Of a DNA stretch of 64,000 nt, positions 22,501-35,200 are shown piece after piece. How positions within the stretch are numbered: position 1 is the first letter of the stretch; each line of letters opens with the position of its first letter. The notes beneath the pieces are model-generated. The model was not told where the DNA came from, searched no databases, and saw only the letters and a program-made list of their open reading frames with translations. Origin of the DNA: Bimastos eiseni (Eukaryota > Annelida > Clitellata > Crassiclitellata > Lumbricidae); contig OY365811.1 of NCBI GenBank assembly GCA_959347315.1, forward strand, positions 34,932,571 through 34,996,570, written 5' to 3'. The translations under genes were made by a program, and so were the position numbers.

Positions 22501-23815
22501 TGGGAGGGTCCAACTAACGCAGTTCATTTTCAACTCCGCCAGTTAATTCTCAAAATTCTTGGGTGGTCAAGCAATTAAAGCCCAGATCAGCTTTCAGTGG
22601 CTTAATTTATCTTAACTTGGGCCACCCTTAGCGCTTAAGCGGAACAGGAGTTGGTTCAGTGGTGGAACTGAATCGTTAATAACTAATAAAGCTAGGAAGG
22701 CTAGGATCGAGGATTTGTGTGTAGCAGGCAAGTGTGTAAACGTCCTTTATACCGAGGTGATATTAATAATGTACATGCATATTAACCGATGCAGGAACAG
22801 GAGGCTGAACGAAAGGCGAAGATAATGCGACACAAGAAGGAATTGATGATGAAGCAACAGAGGGAGGCTCTTAAGCAACTCATGCGCTACCAAAGAAAAG
22901 GACAGTACCTCAATTTTCAGGTCAGTGGCCTACTCACAGAAATAAAATGCTTTACTACAAGGGTAAATCTACGAAACTATTGGCTGATGGAGTAGGTGAT
23001 CCAAATAATTTTTACATTATTGATCTTTTATCAAGTAACGTAATGTAATTTGTTTTTCCTACGTTCCTTCATGCGCCATATATTGATTAGTAGGCCTACA
23101 CCAACAAAAACAGACTGGCTGATCGAGGTTTACAGGTCTGCAGCTGCACAGAATCTTTTATATGATGACAGGGCACCAGAATTTTCTAAAGACCTGAATC
23201 AAAACCTTTATAATAGTATAATTAATATAATGCATCGATCTATATGCACTTGTGCTGTGACGTTTTATTCAATTATTTACATCTGTTACAGTAGTCCAAG
23301 CATGATAAAACAAAAGCATATCTATAGGCCTACGAAAGAGGAGGAGAGAGCAGATCGTCTGACAGCTCTAGGACGTCGCAGGTGATTAGAAGCCAAACTG
23401 AAAGAGATTATAGATGCGAAAGTGCTGCTCTCAATGGTGCAACCCATGTGACGAACACTAGTATGGCATTTTCGTGCTTATTTCTCCTTCAAAATGCAAG
23501 AAGAACAATGGAAACCGTTGAGAAAATAGGTCATAGTCAAAAAGTCAAAGGATCTGCCGACCAGTGTTGGGCATTGGGCACCAGACCAAAACCTCAAGAG
23601 CAAGAACAAGACCGCGGTCTCGAGGCCACATCCCTGCTGCCGACTGGTTCCATAATTGAAATTATTTTGTTCATTCCTAGCAATTGGTCGCAGAGTTTGA
23701 GCAGACCTTAAAACACGAAGATATCGTCGTCCTGCCTGATCTCTGCACCAATATTGTCTGGCTGGAAACGTACATACTTACTATGGAGAACATGACGAAT
23801 ACGCTTCACAGGTAA
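15430..23815 (+). CDS. CATSPER3: CATSPER3 cation channel sperm-associated subunit, five exons seen
   Basis: Role: one of four pore-forming subunits of the CatSper calcium channel of the sperm flagellum, opened by alkaline pH and voltage. Seen: exons 15430-15954, 18078-18254, 20209-20373, 22795-22920 and 23681-23811 join in phase 0. S1 spans residues ~62-80, S2 ~93-112 with the CatSper3-type KVYADPVEYW (110-119), S3 ~120-142, S4 ~150-172 with repeated R-x-x-R, S5 ~190-207, the pore T-A-D-A-W (234-238) split by intron 2, S6 ~256-278, then a Lys/Glu/Gln coiled coil (exon 4) and a Leu-rich tail. The tail order (coiled coil, LNFQ-QLVAEFEQTLKHED, WLETY) matches CATSPER3 rather than CATSPER1, 2 or 4. 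If the last donor (AG|GTAATT) is not used, translation ends at TAA 23813-23815, giving 375 aa against about 398 in human. A further ~25-codon exon may exist and was not found. An in-frame ATG at 15340 is a possible earlier start. Confidence 0.88.
16000..16070 (+). repeat. dispersed repeat family R1, copy B in CATSPER3 intron 1
   Basis: Contains GATCGTAATCTGCAAACTTT, AAAGCGCCACTCAAAGGCC and GGGCACCAGCTTATTCACGA. It begins 45 bases after the exon 1 donor, so the open frame that runs past exon 1 reads into this repeat and is not coding. Confidence 0.65.
16940..17465 (+). mobile_element. LINE reverse-transcriptase C-terminal remnant in CATSPER3 intron 1
   Basis: Plus-strand frames with stops and shifts encode KGRLVKALIFPIALYGCETW near 16992-17060, then pieces resembling MLQRKTDACEMW, and further on GRSRMRWMDGYK, AELREVVKDR and RILRTDGTR. 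These are the typical end of a non-LTR retrotransposon reverse transcriptase (ALYGCETW, GRPRxRWxD, DRxxWRR, DGTR). It has several stops and at least one frame change and is dead. Confidence 0.75.
18385..18540 (+). repeat. dispersed repeat R3 (ATTTATATAGCGC type), copy 1
   Basis: Starts AGATTTATATAGCGCATCTC and continues with CCATTCAGAGGCACTTAATT and a purine-rich body. A diverged relative with ATTTATAGAGCGCGTCTAGT and CCGTTCAGAAGCGCTG is at 21262. Such elements are common in introns of marine invertebrates. Confidence 0.4.
19465..19503. repeat. (TA)n microsatellite
   Basis: Alternating TA dinucleotides with short interruptions in CATSPER3 intron 2. Confidence 0.9.
20209..20373 (+). other. 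CATSPER3: CATSPER3 pore and S6 exon
   Basis: Acceptor TTTGCAG and donor CAC|GTAAGC. The exon begins Ala-Asp-Ala-Trp, completing the T-x-D-x-W pore begun by the last codon of exon 2 (Thr234). It ends NIEDATTEYH, equivalent to the CATSPER3 segment just after S6. The pore Asp is Asp236. The donor is the first unit of a 34-bp array (next entry). Confidence 0.88.
20374..20640 (+). repeat. 34-bp tandem array of copied splice donors, start of CATSPER3 intron 3
   Basis: Seven units and a partial eighth of a 34-bp repeat (GTAAGCGGTAAACGACACCA followed by TCACAGCGTACGAG). The array begins at the very first base of the intron, so the authentic donor GTAAGC is part of the repeat. Further intact donor-like copies (AG|GTAAGT or AG|GTAAGC) lie at about 20442, 20510, 20544 and 20615. 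Read-through from exon 3 into the array meets TAA at 20416-20418. Confidence 0.92.
20757..20980 (+). repeat. dispersed repeat family R1, copy C
   Basis: Begins ACTTCTAAAGCGCCACTTGA, then CTTATTCACGAGCTCTGC and ATCAGATGGGTTGTACAAAT. It matches copy A (12708) over most of its length, with a small internal deletion. Confidence 0.65.
21262..21430 (+). repeat. dispersed repeat R3, copy 2 (diverged)
   Basis: Contains ATTTATAGAGCGCGTCTAGT, CCGTTCAGAAGCGCTG and CAGATGGAGAAAGCGCATTC. It is related to the segment at 18385. Boundaries are uncertain. Confidence 0.35.
21944..22401. mobile_element. hAT-type MITE, 458 bp, GAGACC-rich, in CATSPER3 intron 3
   Basis: Left end CAGTGTTGTATGCAAGACTT; right end, reverse complemented, CAGAGTTGTATGGTCTCGAG. 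Flanks TGTAGACC (21936-21943) and CGTAGACC (22402-22409) match 7 of 8, an 8-bp target duplication. Both sides are rich in GAGACCGAGACA repeats, which are complementary in orientation to the GGTCTTGGTCTCG tracts at 50680-51521. It has no coding capacity. Confidence 0.8.
23556..23640 (+). repeat. fragment of a CAGTGTTGGGCA / GAGACC-type element
   Basis: CAGTGTTGGGCATTGGGCAC is followed by ACCAGACCAAAACCTCAAGA and CAAGACCGCGGTCTCGAGGC. The end word matches, in reverse complement, the end of the tract at 51521 (GCCCAACACTG). Only one end is recognisable here. Confidence 0.45.
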
Positions 23816-24224
23816 TTAATGGAGCCCTACCTGACAAAATTTGTTCAGTTAGATCTACTTTATGGGCAATTATTATTGAATTATTATTAGTACATTATCA
23901 GAAGACCCCACCCCAATACAAGCCTATGCAGTTGGGTAAATCTCTCCCTTTCCTCCATGCACACCTACTAAATGGATGACCCCATACTTCCTTGTGACTC
24001 AATTACAACATCGTATAAGTACACATACCCTTGTACTCAAAAATGCTTATACATACTCCATTAGGTGCACATATAATATTCATTCAATGAAAATCTATAT
24101 ACATGTAAAGTAGAACTAGCTACTCAAAAGCGCTCCCAATTGCAGCCCAGACAAAAACGTTGTCTTAAAATGGCCATAAAATGTACACCTACACAAAATA
24201 ACAAACAGACACAACTCGATGCAG

Positions 24225-24880
24225 AGAAAGGCCATTCCAAACCCTAGTGTCTACTACAGAAAAAGGCCATTCCAAACCGTATTGTCTACTACAGAAAAAG
24301 GCCATTCCAAACTGTATTGTCTACTACAGAAAAAGGCCATTCCAAACCCTAGTGTCTACTACAGAAAAAGGCCATTCCAAACCCTAGTGTCTACTACAGA
24401 AAAAGGCCATTCCAAACCCTAGTGTCTACTACAGAAAAAGGCCATTCCAAACCCTAGTGTCTACTACAGAAAAAGGCCATTCCAAACCGTATTGTCTACT
24501 ACAGAAAAAGGCCATTCCAAACCCTAGTGTCTACTACAGAAAAAGGCCATTCCAAACCCTAATGTCTACTACAGAGAAAGGACATTCCAAACCCTAATAT
24601 CTACTACAGAGAAAGGACATTCCAAACCCTAATGTCTACTACAGAGAAAGGCCATTCCAAACCCTAATGTCTACTACAGAGAAAGGACATTCCAAACCCT
24701 AATGTCTACTACAGAGAAAGGACATTCCAAACCCTAATGTCTACTACAGAGAAAGGCTATTCTAAACCCTAATGTCTACTACAGAGAAAGGCCATTCCAA
24801 ACCCTAATATCTACTACAGATAAAGGCCATTCCAAACCCTGATATCTACTACAGATAAAGGCCATTTCAAACCCCAGGGC
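24225..24880. repeat. 35-bp minisatellite, about 19 copies, between CATSPER3 and FIGNL1
   Basis: Unit GCCATTCCAAACCCTAGTGT followed by CTACTACAGAAAAAG. Early units have ..AGTGT..AGAAAAAG, late units ..AATGT..AGAGAAAG, so the array shows directional drift. A small open frame over it is a repeat artefact. Confidence 0.95.
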
Positions 24881-25929
24881 AGCACAGAGAATGTGCAGTC
24901 TTGCATAGCTGCTGATTCCCACTCTGCAGAGTGAATCAGGGAGAAACTATACTGGCCCTCCAAACAGGCTGACAAAGGTATATATAAATATACATAATAT
25001 TATATATATATATATATATGCATGTTTGTATGTAGGCCATGTATATCGTAGTGCAGCTTAGAGCAAAGGCTCAACATGGTATGAGTAGATTGATGACTAT
25101 AAAAGTTTCCTATCCATTGTTTTCAGCACCTAATGACACTTAGTGACACTTAACATTCTATGCACTGAGTGGTGTTTTTGAGTTACTTAAAAGGCACATG
25201 CAACTCAATGGCCAGATACCTACATCCATACATATACACTTGTTTGAATGTAGCACGCATTTATTAGAGATTACAAAGCACTCATTCCTTAAATTTACAG
25301 TATTCAACAATTTCACTTTGAGATGGCAAACATTGTGACGAAAGCACTGGAGCTTAACCTCAACAGCAAGTATGGCATAACTGCGACCAACTTCTGAGCA
25401 AAGGAAATTATCGGAACGCATCTGCCTCTTTCGTTATGCAGAACGTTAGCTCACTCAACATAGTACATTGCTTGCTGTTCAAATATTTCTTCACTGCATA
25501 AGCATTTTGTTCACTCGAAAACCAAACGGTATGTATATATATATATAATATATATATATAATTATATATATATAATACATATATATATATAATTATATAT
25601 ATATATAATTATATATACTTGTATGGATCATTTACAAAATGAAATCGTTTCCTTGTATAATGAATTTAATTTAATTGTTAACGATTTCTTGTTGACATTT
25701 GATGATAAACTCGACTATTATATCTTCTTTGTAACATGCACATTTATAAAATCTCCCATATAAAGGTGGTTTCCAAGTTGGAACATCTGGAAATATAGTC
25801 TCTATCTAAGCGAGAAAGCCACACCATAATTGGGATCAAGTCTGACCTAGACTGATGGGCGATTACATACTCAACAGAGATGGCTATTAAGCAGTGGACC
25901 AGAACTATAAGCGCTTAAGAGTTTCATTA

Positions 25930-25935
25930 TTTATT
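25930..25935 (-). promoter_or_regulatory. candidate FIGNL1 polyadenylation signal
   Basis: AATAAA on the minus strand, about 360 bases beyond the FIGNL1 stop. Canonical hexamer, position plausible; no further support. Confidence 0.3.
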
Positions 25936-26291
25936 TTGAACCTCATGACCTCCTTCAGGAATTGACATTCAGCACTGCAAGCAGCAGACTGAATTAATTC
26001 AGCACTGGACTACCATACTACATTCCGAATATTTATGCGAAAGTAAGGAGCACTGGAAATGCAGCCATATTAGCAAAGATCACCAAATTATCCCACTTGT
26101 TAATTCTTTTTAGGCACCCTTGTAGTGCTATGGCCAGAGGTTAAAGCGCCATATAAATTATTGTATTATTATCGTATTATTATCGCTATTATCATCAATG
26201 CAACATGCATAACAGCATTCCTTTAGAACTACTTCGTTATTAGAGTCTACGTTTTCACCGAGATTCAGCTGAACAGCAACGAAAATTCTGC

Positions 26292-29200
26292 CTAAAGAGC
26301 CCAACTTCCATACTGGCTGTTCCACTCAAGATAGGCATTCAAGTCCTTGTCCGATACACTAGCTCTCACCTGCTGCAAGGCATTTAGGAAGTCTCGACAC
26401 TCAACCGGTCGAACCTGTTGCCAAAAGAAAAACAGAAATTCAACATAATTTTACAGAAGCTAAACAGCACAGAATACAACTTAATACATTGCAGATCGTT
26501 TAACACACAGCTTTGTTATTATTATTGGTTATTGTTATTCTATACACTAGAAAAGGAAACATTGTATATGTAATGGCTGTGTACTGTCAGCCATACATAC
26601 TCGACAAACTCGTTAAACGGAAATACAATACAATGCAATACAAGATGTCGAGTCATACCTGTAAGAATAATCTAATAATAATCTAATTCAATTCAATTCA
26701 TTTAGTGCAGCCATTGAAACCAAATAGAGATACAAATCATCTTTTCATCAACAGCAACAAATCAAATAATCCCGCTAGGTAGGGCCACCTAAGTAAATTA
26801 TAACATTATTTCTTAACTAGAAACAAATCTGAGAACTTACAAAATATATTGCTTATAAATCTGGCCATATTCACTTACAAATAATTTTTATGCATATCAT
26901 CAGAAGTCATTATATGGCAAAGTACAGAACAGCTGCACTGTGAGGCCAGGGCTATTTTAAATGAAGAAATATGCATTGGGATTGTGATGCTAGATAATTA
27001 ATGAAAAGGAGTTAACCTCATCCTCTGCAAGGCTTTCAATATCTTGAAACGGTAGACTTCTGATTGGTCCAAGAGCTGCTTCCCGACACAGGTTGGCCAT
27101 GTCAGCACCTGAATAACCTGGAACCAATATATGTATGTATGTACGAATTGGGAAGACATGTTCTGTTCAATAACTATGAACAACGAACTTGTCAATGCCA
27201 TCTGTCAGTTTTCGATGGGAATTTGTTGATTGGTTCCACGCTCATGCATGGGCCCTCCACTGATGATGCTTTCAGCTTACTGCGCATAGTTTTGCTAATA
27301 GAAGTATTTTTACTTGTTCACTGTGACATTTAACATCATTAAGGCCAGCACAGAGAGCGTCTCTGAGTAGGTATCTGGAAGGGGTGCTATATAAATGTTT
27401 GATTACATTGTTGACTATCAAGTGTCACTGGAAATCCAATCATTTCGTATCTATGTAAATATGGGAACTCAACACCAAACAGTGATCAGGTGAATATCCA
27501 AGCGATCAGTCCACTCAGACTACAAAATAACAGTCATAGAAGCAAGAACAGAACCGTAAAGGCCAAAGCAACAGTGACCACAAATCAATGAATATACACA
27601 TCTGAACTCATTAATGATAACCATAGTTTCCTTTTATATTTTAAACACTGGTAATAACAATAATAGTGAGTAGAAAAAAAAGAGCAATAATCAAAATGAT
27701 TACCTTGAGTTTTGTCACAGATTGTGCCTAAGTCGCTGGTGCTAAGCAGGTGTTTGAGCTGTGCCATCAGATGGCAGACGATCTGTTTCCTCGCCTCTTC
27801 ATCTGGCAGAGGAATGTACAGACGCTTCACAAAACGTCTGCGAGCGGCCTCGTCTATTTCTTGCGGCCTAACAAATACATTTACTTCAACGCAACTGTTA
27901 TTGCATTTATCTAGTAATTGGCAATTTATATAGCACCTATTTCAGAATAAACTACTCAGATGTGCTCTCTAACACACAACCTGCACACGGCACACAATGA
28001 GAATACCATTCTCAGCAGTGGCATGTCTGTCCAGAGAGATGCTATGTTCACACAGGCCTTGGCTTGTCTCCAGGATGTGCATAGCATGGATTTAGTTTGC
28101 ACATACATATATATACATATATATATACATACAATATATATACACACAATATATATATATACCTAAACTGCAGAATAACCAATAATAAGCATGTCAATTA
28201 CAAAGGTGGTTACTAAGATATCCCAGGACAACCCATCTGACATGACATGGCACTTGTGAGGTGTGCTGCCCCTGCACTTAACTTTATGCTTTAAGTGACA
28301 ACACTTTAAAAATGTACAGTTACAGTGATGATCATGGAGGAAGATGCAGTCTGTAGTTAACATATTCAAAACGGCTGCCATTTTCTTATCCTCGTATTAA
28401 GGAGGTTATTGGTCACTCATCTGCCTTGTTACCCCCCATCTTCCCAATAGTGATCCATTGACTGATATAAGTTTATTTAACAAGGCATCCATAAGGAAGA
28501 TGATATATGTCAATGGTGATCCATTGGCAAATTTATTTGCTGGATCAATGTACTCAGTTTATACCCAAGTTTGTAAGAACGGTAAAAACTTGAGAATTAT
28601 CCAGCAAAGAAATTTACCAAGGCCCGACAGTTGTTGTTTTATCCTTTGGAAGCATTATCAATCAAGCCACAAATGAAAAATGTTCATATGAAAAACCAAA
28701 CAATTAGCCCACAAAAATACTGAACTCATCAATCTTAAAAAAACATGTCTATATGACAAATGCAAACTTTGAATAATATAAGAAAGAGCACATAACACTA
28801 GCTACTGTGCACAACTTTTGTAAATGTAAAAATCGCTGATAATATGTGACGGCTCAGCACAAAATCAGTCACATATTTTAAAATTTCAAAAATGGGTTTT
28901 TGATGTAAAATTATAGAGCTTCTTATTAGCCTTCCAGAACTGCTTCTGTTTCACTTATACCTTATAGCTGAGAAAAGTTATGTCAATTTAAAATCATACT
29001 ATGTTCGCAATCTCTTTTGAGAAAATTGCTCCCAAAGTTCGTGGGATTATTTGATCATTTTTCCGTAGCATGGTATTTCTTTGCATATGACCTCTTACTC
29101 AAGCTATGATTGGCTTAAATTAAAAGCTAGTCAGTCCATTTTGGATACACAAAACGGCTAGAGGAGATGTTAAGCTTGCAGGCAATACCATTATTGTAGG

Positions 29201-32200
29201 GGTGCAAGCATGGGAAAATTACGTAACAGACTTAGAAAATAATCATAAATTTCATAAAAATGCAGAACTTCTAATTTTTTTTAACGTGGATCCCAATAAA
29301 TATTCATTAAAAATATTTAGTGTTATTTTATAACAAAAGCAATTAACAATATATGTTTATTAATGAATTGTTTAATCATTAGTGCAAAAATGTCAAAAGT
29401 GATGAAAAATGGATTTTCCCACTAAAAGACCAAAATGAGGCATTTCATAAAATGCGACTTCGGTTTCGTGAAAAACGATCACATATCACCTCCAGCTTTA
29501 CCTGTTTGTTGCCCCTACAACCAGTATTCTGTCGTCTTGACTAGTGGAAGCACCATCCTTGTTTCAAAGTAAAAAACAGACAAAAACCTATTTAGCTATT
29601 ACTGAGCTCATTACATGTTCAACATCAGTGAGTCTGATTTGCGAGACAATCTTTCAGGATCCTCACATGAAGTCAGCTCAGCTCGATCAAACATATAAGA
29701 TAATAAATACTCGGCAGTCAAGTTAAAACAGTTGATAAAGTGTAATAACTTCAGATCAGTAAAGAACAATTTCTTGATATAAACATTAAATCTTTGTGAG
29801 GTACTACCACTTCCTTAAGGTATTTTAAAGGCACCATATCATATGTGCATTAATGCAAACATACAAATACGCAATTACATACATACTAGAAACAGCCAAA
29901 CATTCAACCACACCATTTCAGTTTTTATTGAACACCATTAATAACAATTAATATTACTGTCACACTAAGAAAGTGTGATTAGCATAGAACATATAGAAAC
30001 AACAACTTACAAACATACACAGTAATAAACACACATACAAACATACATACAGAATTACATACCAGTACGTTCAAACACGAACATACACAAATGCGTGCAT
30101 GCAACAGCAAAATACTGGCTTGTATGTTTGTATGTATATACACAAGTACATAAACTATCATCATGGCAATGCAGTGTCTGTCAAGATAAAATTAATATCG
30201 AATCCAAACAAACACGTAAATTGTCTTACCAGCTGAACAAGAAATTCCGTTTTGATCCTCCTCGAAGAATCGTGTTCGCCGTCTGAGCGTTGGCTCAACA
30301 GGGAATCGATCTCATCTATGAACACAACGGACGGCTGTTGGACACGAGCGACGGCAAACAGCGCTCGCACCATTTTCTCACTCTCGCCAACCTGTAATTG
30401 ATAAACATTGGAGTAACAGCCGAGACATAAGTGGAAGGCTCTGGATGGTATGATATATTCGTTCATCCATTTACGCTTGCTATCACAAATAAGCAAGTTA
30501 GAAGTTCTGTTGTATGGATCAAGTATTCATATATTATTCAGTCATGGGAGTATTGCTAAATTTGTCCTTGATTTAGTCTTCAATGGTTCATAAATGTATT
30601 ATTAACACATGATCAAACACAAGAAGAAGTTCCTATCGTCTTAATTTGAGAGGACAGATGCGTTAAATTTTAAACACAGATTGTATTGAGTAGCTCAGTC
30701 TGCTGGGGACTGGAAGGAAGACTTCCCTGCTGTTCATTCCACAAGTTATCTCATATCAATTAGCTAAGTCAACATTTCAACCAATTTTTAAAGAAAAAAA
30801 ATTCCTCCTTTGCATGCATGCATCAAGTGTGCATGCATGCACATAAGCATCAGTGAAGACACTTGATATAGCTAATTTTCAAGCAACTCCTGCAGACAAA
30901 AATGAACATCTAAACCAGCTAGATAGCAACTCATAAGAGCCTGATTAAAAACTTGAGACTCAAACATTTGTAAAATATGCAACTCTGTTAGTGATAATGC
31001 CTCAATGCTAAGTGTCATGGAAGGGCTATTGAAAGGCATGCGTATCATGTCATGCACTCATACATAAATACGACTCCATGAATATATACAAAATTCATGA
31101 AAAACCCAGTCAAATACAATGTCACGGGCATTGGCAGTGTGTACTTTCAAACTGTAGCTCACCCATTTTGATGTCAGTGATGACGCACTGATGCTGAAAA
31201 ACGTCGACTTAGACTGGCTTGCAATGCATTTCCCTACAACAAAACTCAACTATGATCTATCCTAACTCTCAGAGGAAACGCTAGACATATCGTAATCCAA
31301 AGTGGACACATCTGTAGTCAAAAAGTCAGTCTATATGCTGAAAACGTCAACAGCTACAGATCACTGGTAGAGATTCATCTCCACAGTCACTATGGTGGAT
31401 CACGGATCGCCTTCCAATGGCGGCTTATATGAGAGATTTAAATCTCAGTCTAGCAGTCCATACACAAGAGATGTAAGATTCAAATGCTCAGCGGTGGAGA
31501 AGGCTCTTACCCGATCAACTAATTGAAAAATGAGCATGGGCAAGATCATACGGTCGCTACGTTAAAGCATACCATCACCACCACTACTGCCATAATGGAT
31601 GAAGAAGTGAAGAACAGAAATGAAGAGACAAAGATTAGGAGAACCAGAAGACCAACAGAAGCATATATGTGATCAACTTGTGGTAGCATTGCTTAATGCC
31701 ATCAATTGATGATTCTTCAATCTTTATGTCACACTAAAATGTGAATAAAAGATTTTCCAAACTATTCCTGCTCACCTATGAGGGTCTTTCCAGTTCCGGG
31801 AGGGCCGAATAACAGCAAACCTTTTGGAGGGCCTCTTAGTCCAGTGAAAATGTCCCTGTTGCATTAAAAACAAAATATTTTCATCAGCATCACGAGAATT
31901 TATTAACCTACTCAGCACATGTAGAGAACTTTCTGCGTTATTATACCAAAACCAATTGTTCCAATATGGTCACCCAACATCTGGTCATGTATTGGGACTA
32001 AACCAGTGCAACATGCTCCATTTACCCAAAACATTGTGTATACACTGGAGTACAAATGGCAAACAGTCTTGACCCAGCCATCTGTTAACATGTTTCATAA
32101 ATGCCAGTGGAAACTTCAATTGGTAATTGATTTTATTTCAGCTCATATATGAAAAGAGTTAAGGTCCAAGCTGTACTGAAATAACTGTACCAAATGTAGA

Positions 32201-35200
32201 GCCAGACGTCAGCATTTGGTGACGCCTTCTTTCTATGTAAACGTTCTTAATGGAAGACCCCTTAAGGCAAAAGAATGAACTCAGCAATAATGAAGTGATT
32301 AAACTCGTTGTTTCGTCAAACATACGGACGTAGCATTGGCCAAATAACAATCTCTTTGATGGTTTTCTTGACGAATTCTAGTCCAGCAATGTCGTCCCAA
32401 CCAAGCAGAGGACCATGGTCCATAATCTGAAAACAAACCAAAGGTAAAAAACATGAAACAGTTTCTTCTCACAGGAGAAATTATTACAGTTATTATATAT
32501 ACTTGACTATAAGTCGATTCAAGTATAAGTCGAAGTGCAATTTTTGGACAAAAATAACGTCCAAAATTGACGGCTCGAATATAAGTCGAAAACACAAAAT
32601 AAAAAACGAGTGATAAATCGAAAGTTATCGCTTGATATCTGCTGCCCTTCGGCGGAGAAGCTCGGCGGATTTCTCCGCGAAATATATATTTTACTATGGG
32701 CAGATCAATATTAATGCATGCGGCCGTGATAAATCGAGAGGTATAGCCTGATATATGCTGTCTTTAGGAGAAGTTCGGCGGATTTCTCCGCAAAATATAT
32801 ATTTTACTATGGGCCGATCAATATTAATGCAAGATATAGTTTTATATCTGCTGTTGAATGTTGAATATTCGATCCGAAAATCTCCCACTATTTGGTCTCT
32901 CAAGTATAAGTCGAAAGACCTATTTCGCCATCCTGAAATAGTCTTAAATTTCTCGACTTATAGTCGAGTATAAACGGTATTCACATTTGATGACTTTCCC
33001 TTAAGAATTGGCGGAGTAACTTTTTAAAATACAGCTGCAATCATTATTAATCATTTATCACCTTATGACACATTTGAAATTCAATCAATACAAATTAGTC
33101 AAATGGAACAACAAAGTAGTACAACCTCAAAAGAAAATTCATTTACCATCACTTTTAAAATAACCTTAACTCTTAAAATTACCTTAACTTTTAAAATTAC
33201 CTTCATTTTTACAATTAACTTCATGCAGACAACTCAAACACCCACAACTCCAACCACCCGAGTGTACAGATGTAATCTCATATAGCATTAGCGAAAAAGC
33301 TGATTCGTCCAACACAACTTTGTAGGACAGAAAAGTATTGTAGATTTACATTTACCTGACCTTATAAGAACAACTTCCCTACATAAATTCAATCTTACTT
33401 CGCTAGTGATAAGTTCTATCATGCGTGGTTCTATGTTCTTCAGTCGAGGATCCACTGGTTCTTCACTAGCACCACCGACCGCTTGCTGGGGTTTGGCGTT
33501 ACATGGCATGCGATTACTAACAGAAAATATCTCACTATATAACTTGTTGATTGAACAGCAGGAAAACAGTAAGCAGCAGAACTACAAGCAAGATTCAAAG
33601 GAAAAAGAAACAAATGTCGGTCAAGGTCATGGCTGGAAAGACAATATAGATGAAGAAATAACATCCCTAGAACTAACACTTGACAGAAAACAGTGGAAAT
33701 CCTTATTCTTAACAATTGCTGTCAAATGGCTGACATCACTCATTGATAATAATAATGATGATGCAGCATTATGGCATTAATTCACAGTAACAATTTAGTC
33801 ATTTGCACAATTTCTCCTTAAAATATACTGTACACAAAGAACAGTCTTACCCATCATCACTGTCGTCTCTGTTCAGACTTGGCGGAATAAACTTCCCACA
33901 TGGGCCAGGCCTGTGGTTGAAAATCATAAACAAACAAATAAAAGCAAGTTTTTAAACCCACAGAAACTATCCAGTTGACTCGGATAGTCAAAATTCTTCT
34001 AACAGAAGTCATAAATCACTACCACCTGCCTGATGATCTTAGAAGAGAAATCAGAGAAATAGGTTTCTTCTGGTAAAATCAAATGGTTTGATGAAACGAC
34101 TGCCCTGTATAACTGCACTAAATTACCAGGGCCACAGCAACACAAGTTTTAGCCTTTCATACACATCCACACACACAGTGCATTAGTTTAGACAATTAGA
34201 CAATATTTTGCCTTCTACCCTTTTATCTGTGAACTGCATCTATCTGTTATATGGTTGATACTTGAAAATGTGATTGACAATTTTCACATTAATTAACCTC
34301 TGAGAAAGATTTGTTGGATTGTCGTTTGTATTTGAACCCAAAGACCTATCAACCTCTGAGGACCATACCTGTAAGGAACACATCAGCTCAAAGACCCTTC
34401 AACTTAAAAGGAAAACCTATGACAGGATCTTTGATAAATACAATCAGTACTTTTCTTCAGACTCTTGTGTTTCATAATAATTTCTAAAAATCCTAATGAA
34501 ACCAACACAAGTACCGCTTAAAACATTGTTGTATAAATCCTATATTAATGTAATGTTATTATCGAACATTTATTTATTAAGATCTGCAATGAAGCAATGC
34601 AGCTGATAAACTGAGGTGTGTTTAAAGATACCACACACCTGGCTCCTAACGACTTCTTACAGGCGCCATAAGATGCAGGTGAAGATGATGATGACTCTTT
34701 GGTGTTTCTGCCAAATCCTCCACCTTTCTTCTTTTGTTCAGTCAGCTGAAAATATCAATCAATCAATCAATCCAATTGAAATTCGATATTGCCCTTCTCA
34801 CAATCAGTTCAGAAGCGCATATAATACCTTGACAGAGCAATGCAGTTATATTGCAGAGCAAGTGTGCATCAGGAACTTGCTCAAGGTCCCTACACAGTGA
34901 CTCCGGACAAGGATTGAACCCGCACTCTCCGCGTTGCGATTCGACTGCTCCAACCAATCAGACATCGTGTAATAAGGAACGATACTAACCTTGAGGAGTG
35001 ATACTATCCTTGCCAGATGATAGTGCATGGTGTGGATCTATCACATCTCTGGGAGTCATATTTTGTCAGTATACCCGTGCTTTTGATAGGACTCAAAGTT
35101 TCCTGTTGCAAGCACATGGAATTTGCAGCGAGAAATAATTATTATTATTGTACCAGTTGTTTCTAAGATGGCCACAGACTGCAAAGGATTAAGAAACAAT

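Larger units (their letters stand above)
23816..26291. other. convergent CATSPER3-FIGNL1 spacer
   Basis: Apart from the 35-bp minisatellite, it contains (AT)n tracts at 25001-25018 and 25528-25616 and a GCGCCATATAAATT-type dispersed repeat tail at 26145-26165. No coding exon is supported. The missing last CATSPER3 exon, if it exists, should be in this stretch or inside FIGNL1 introns. Confidence 0.5.

Noticed and set aside
24219..24422. 67-codon frame IPNPSVYYRKRPFQT
   Set aside because: Created by the 35-bp minisatellite cycling through three frames.
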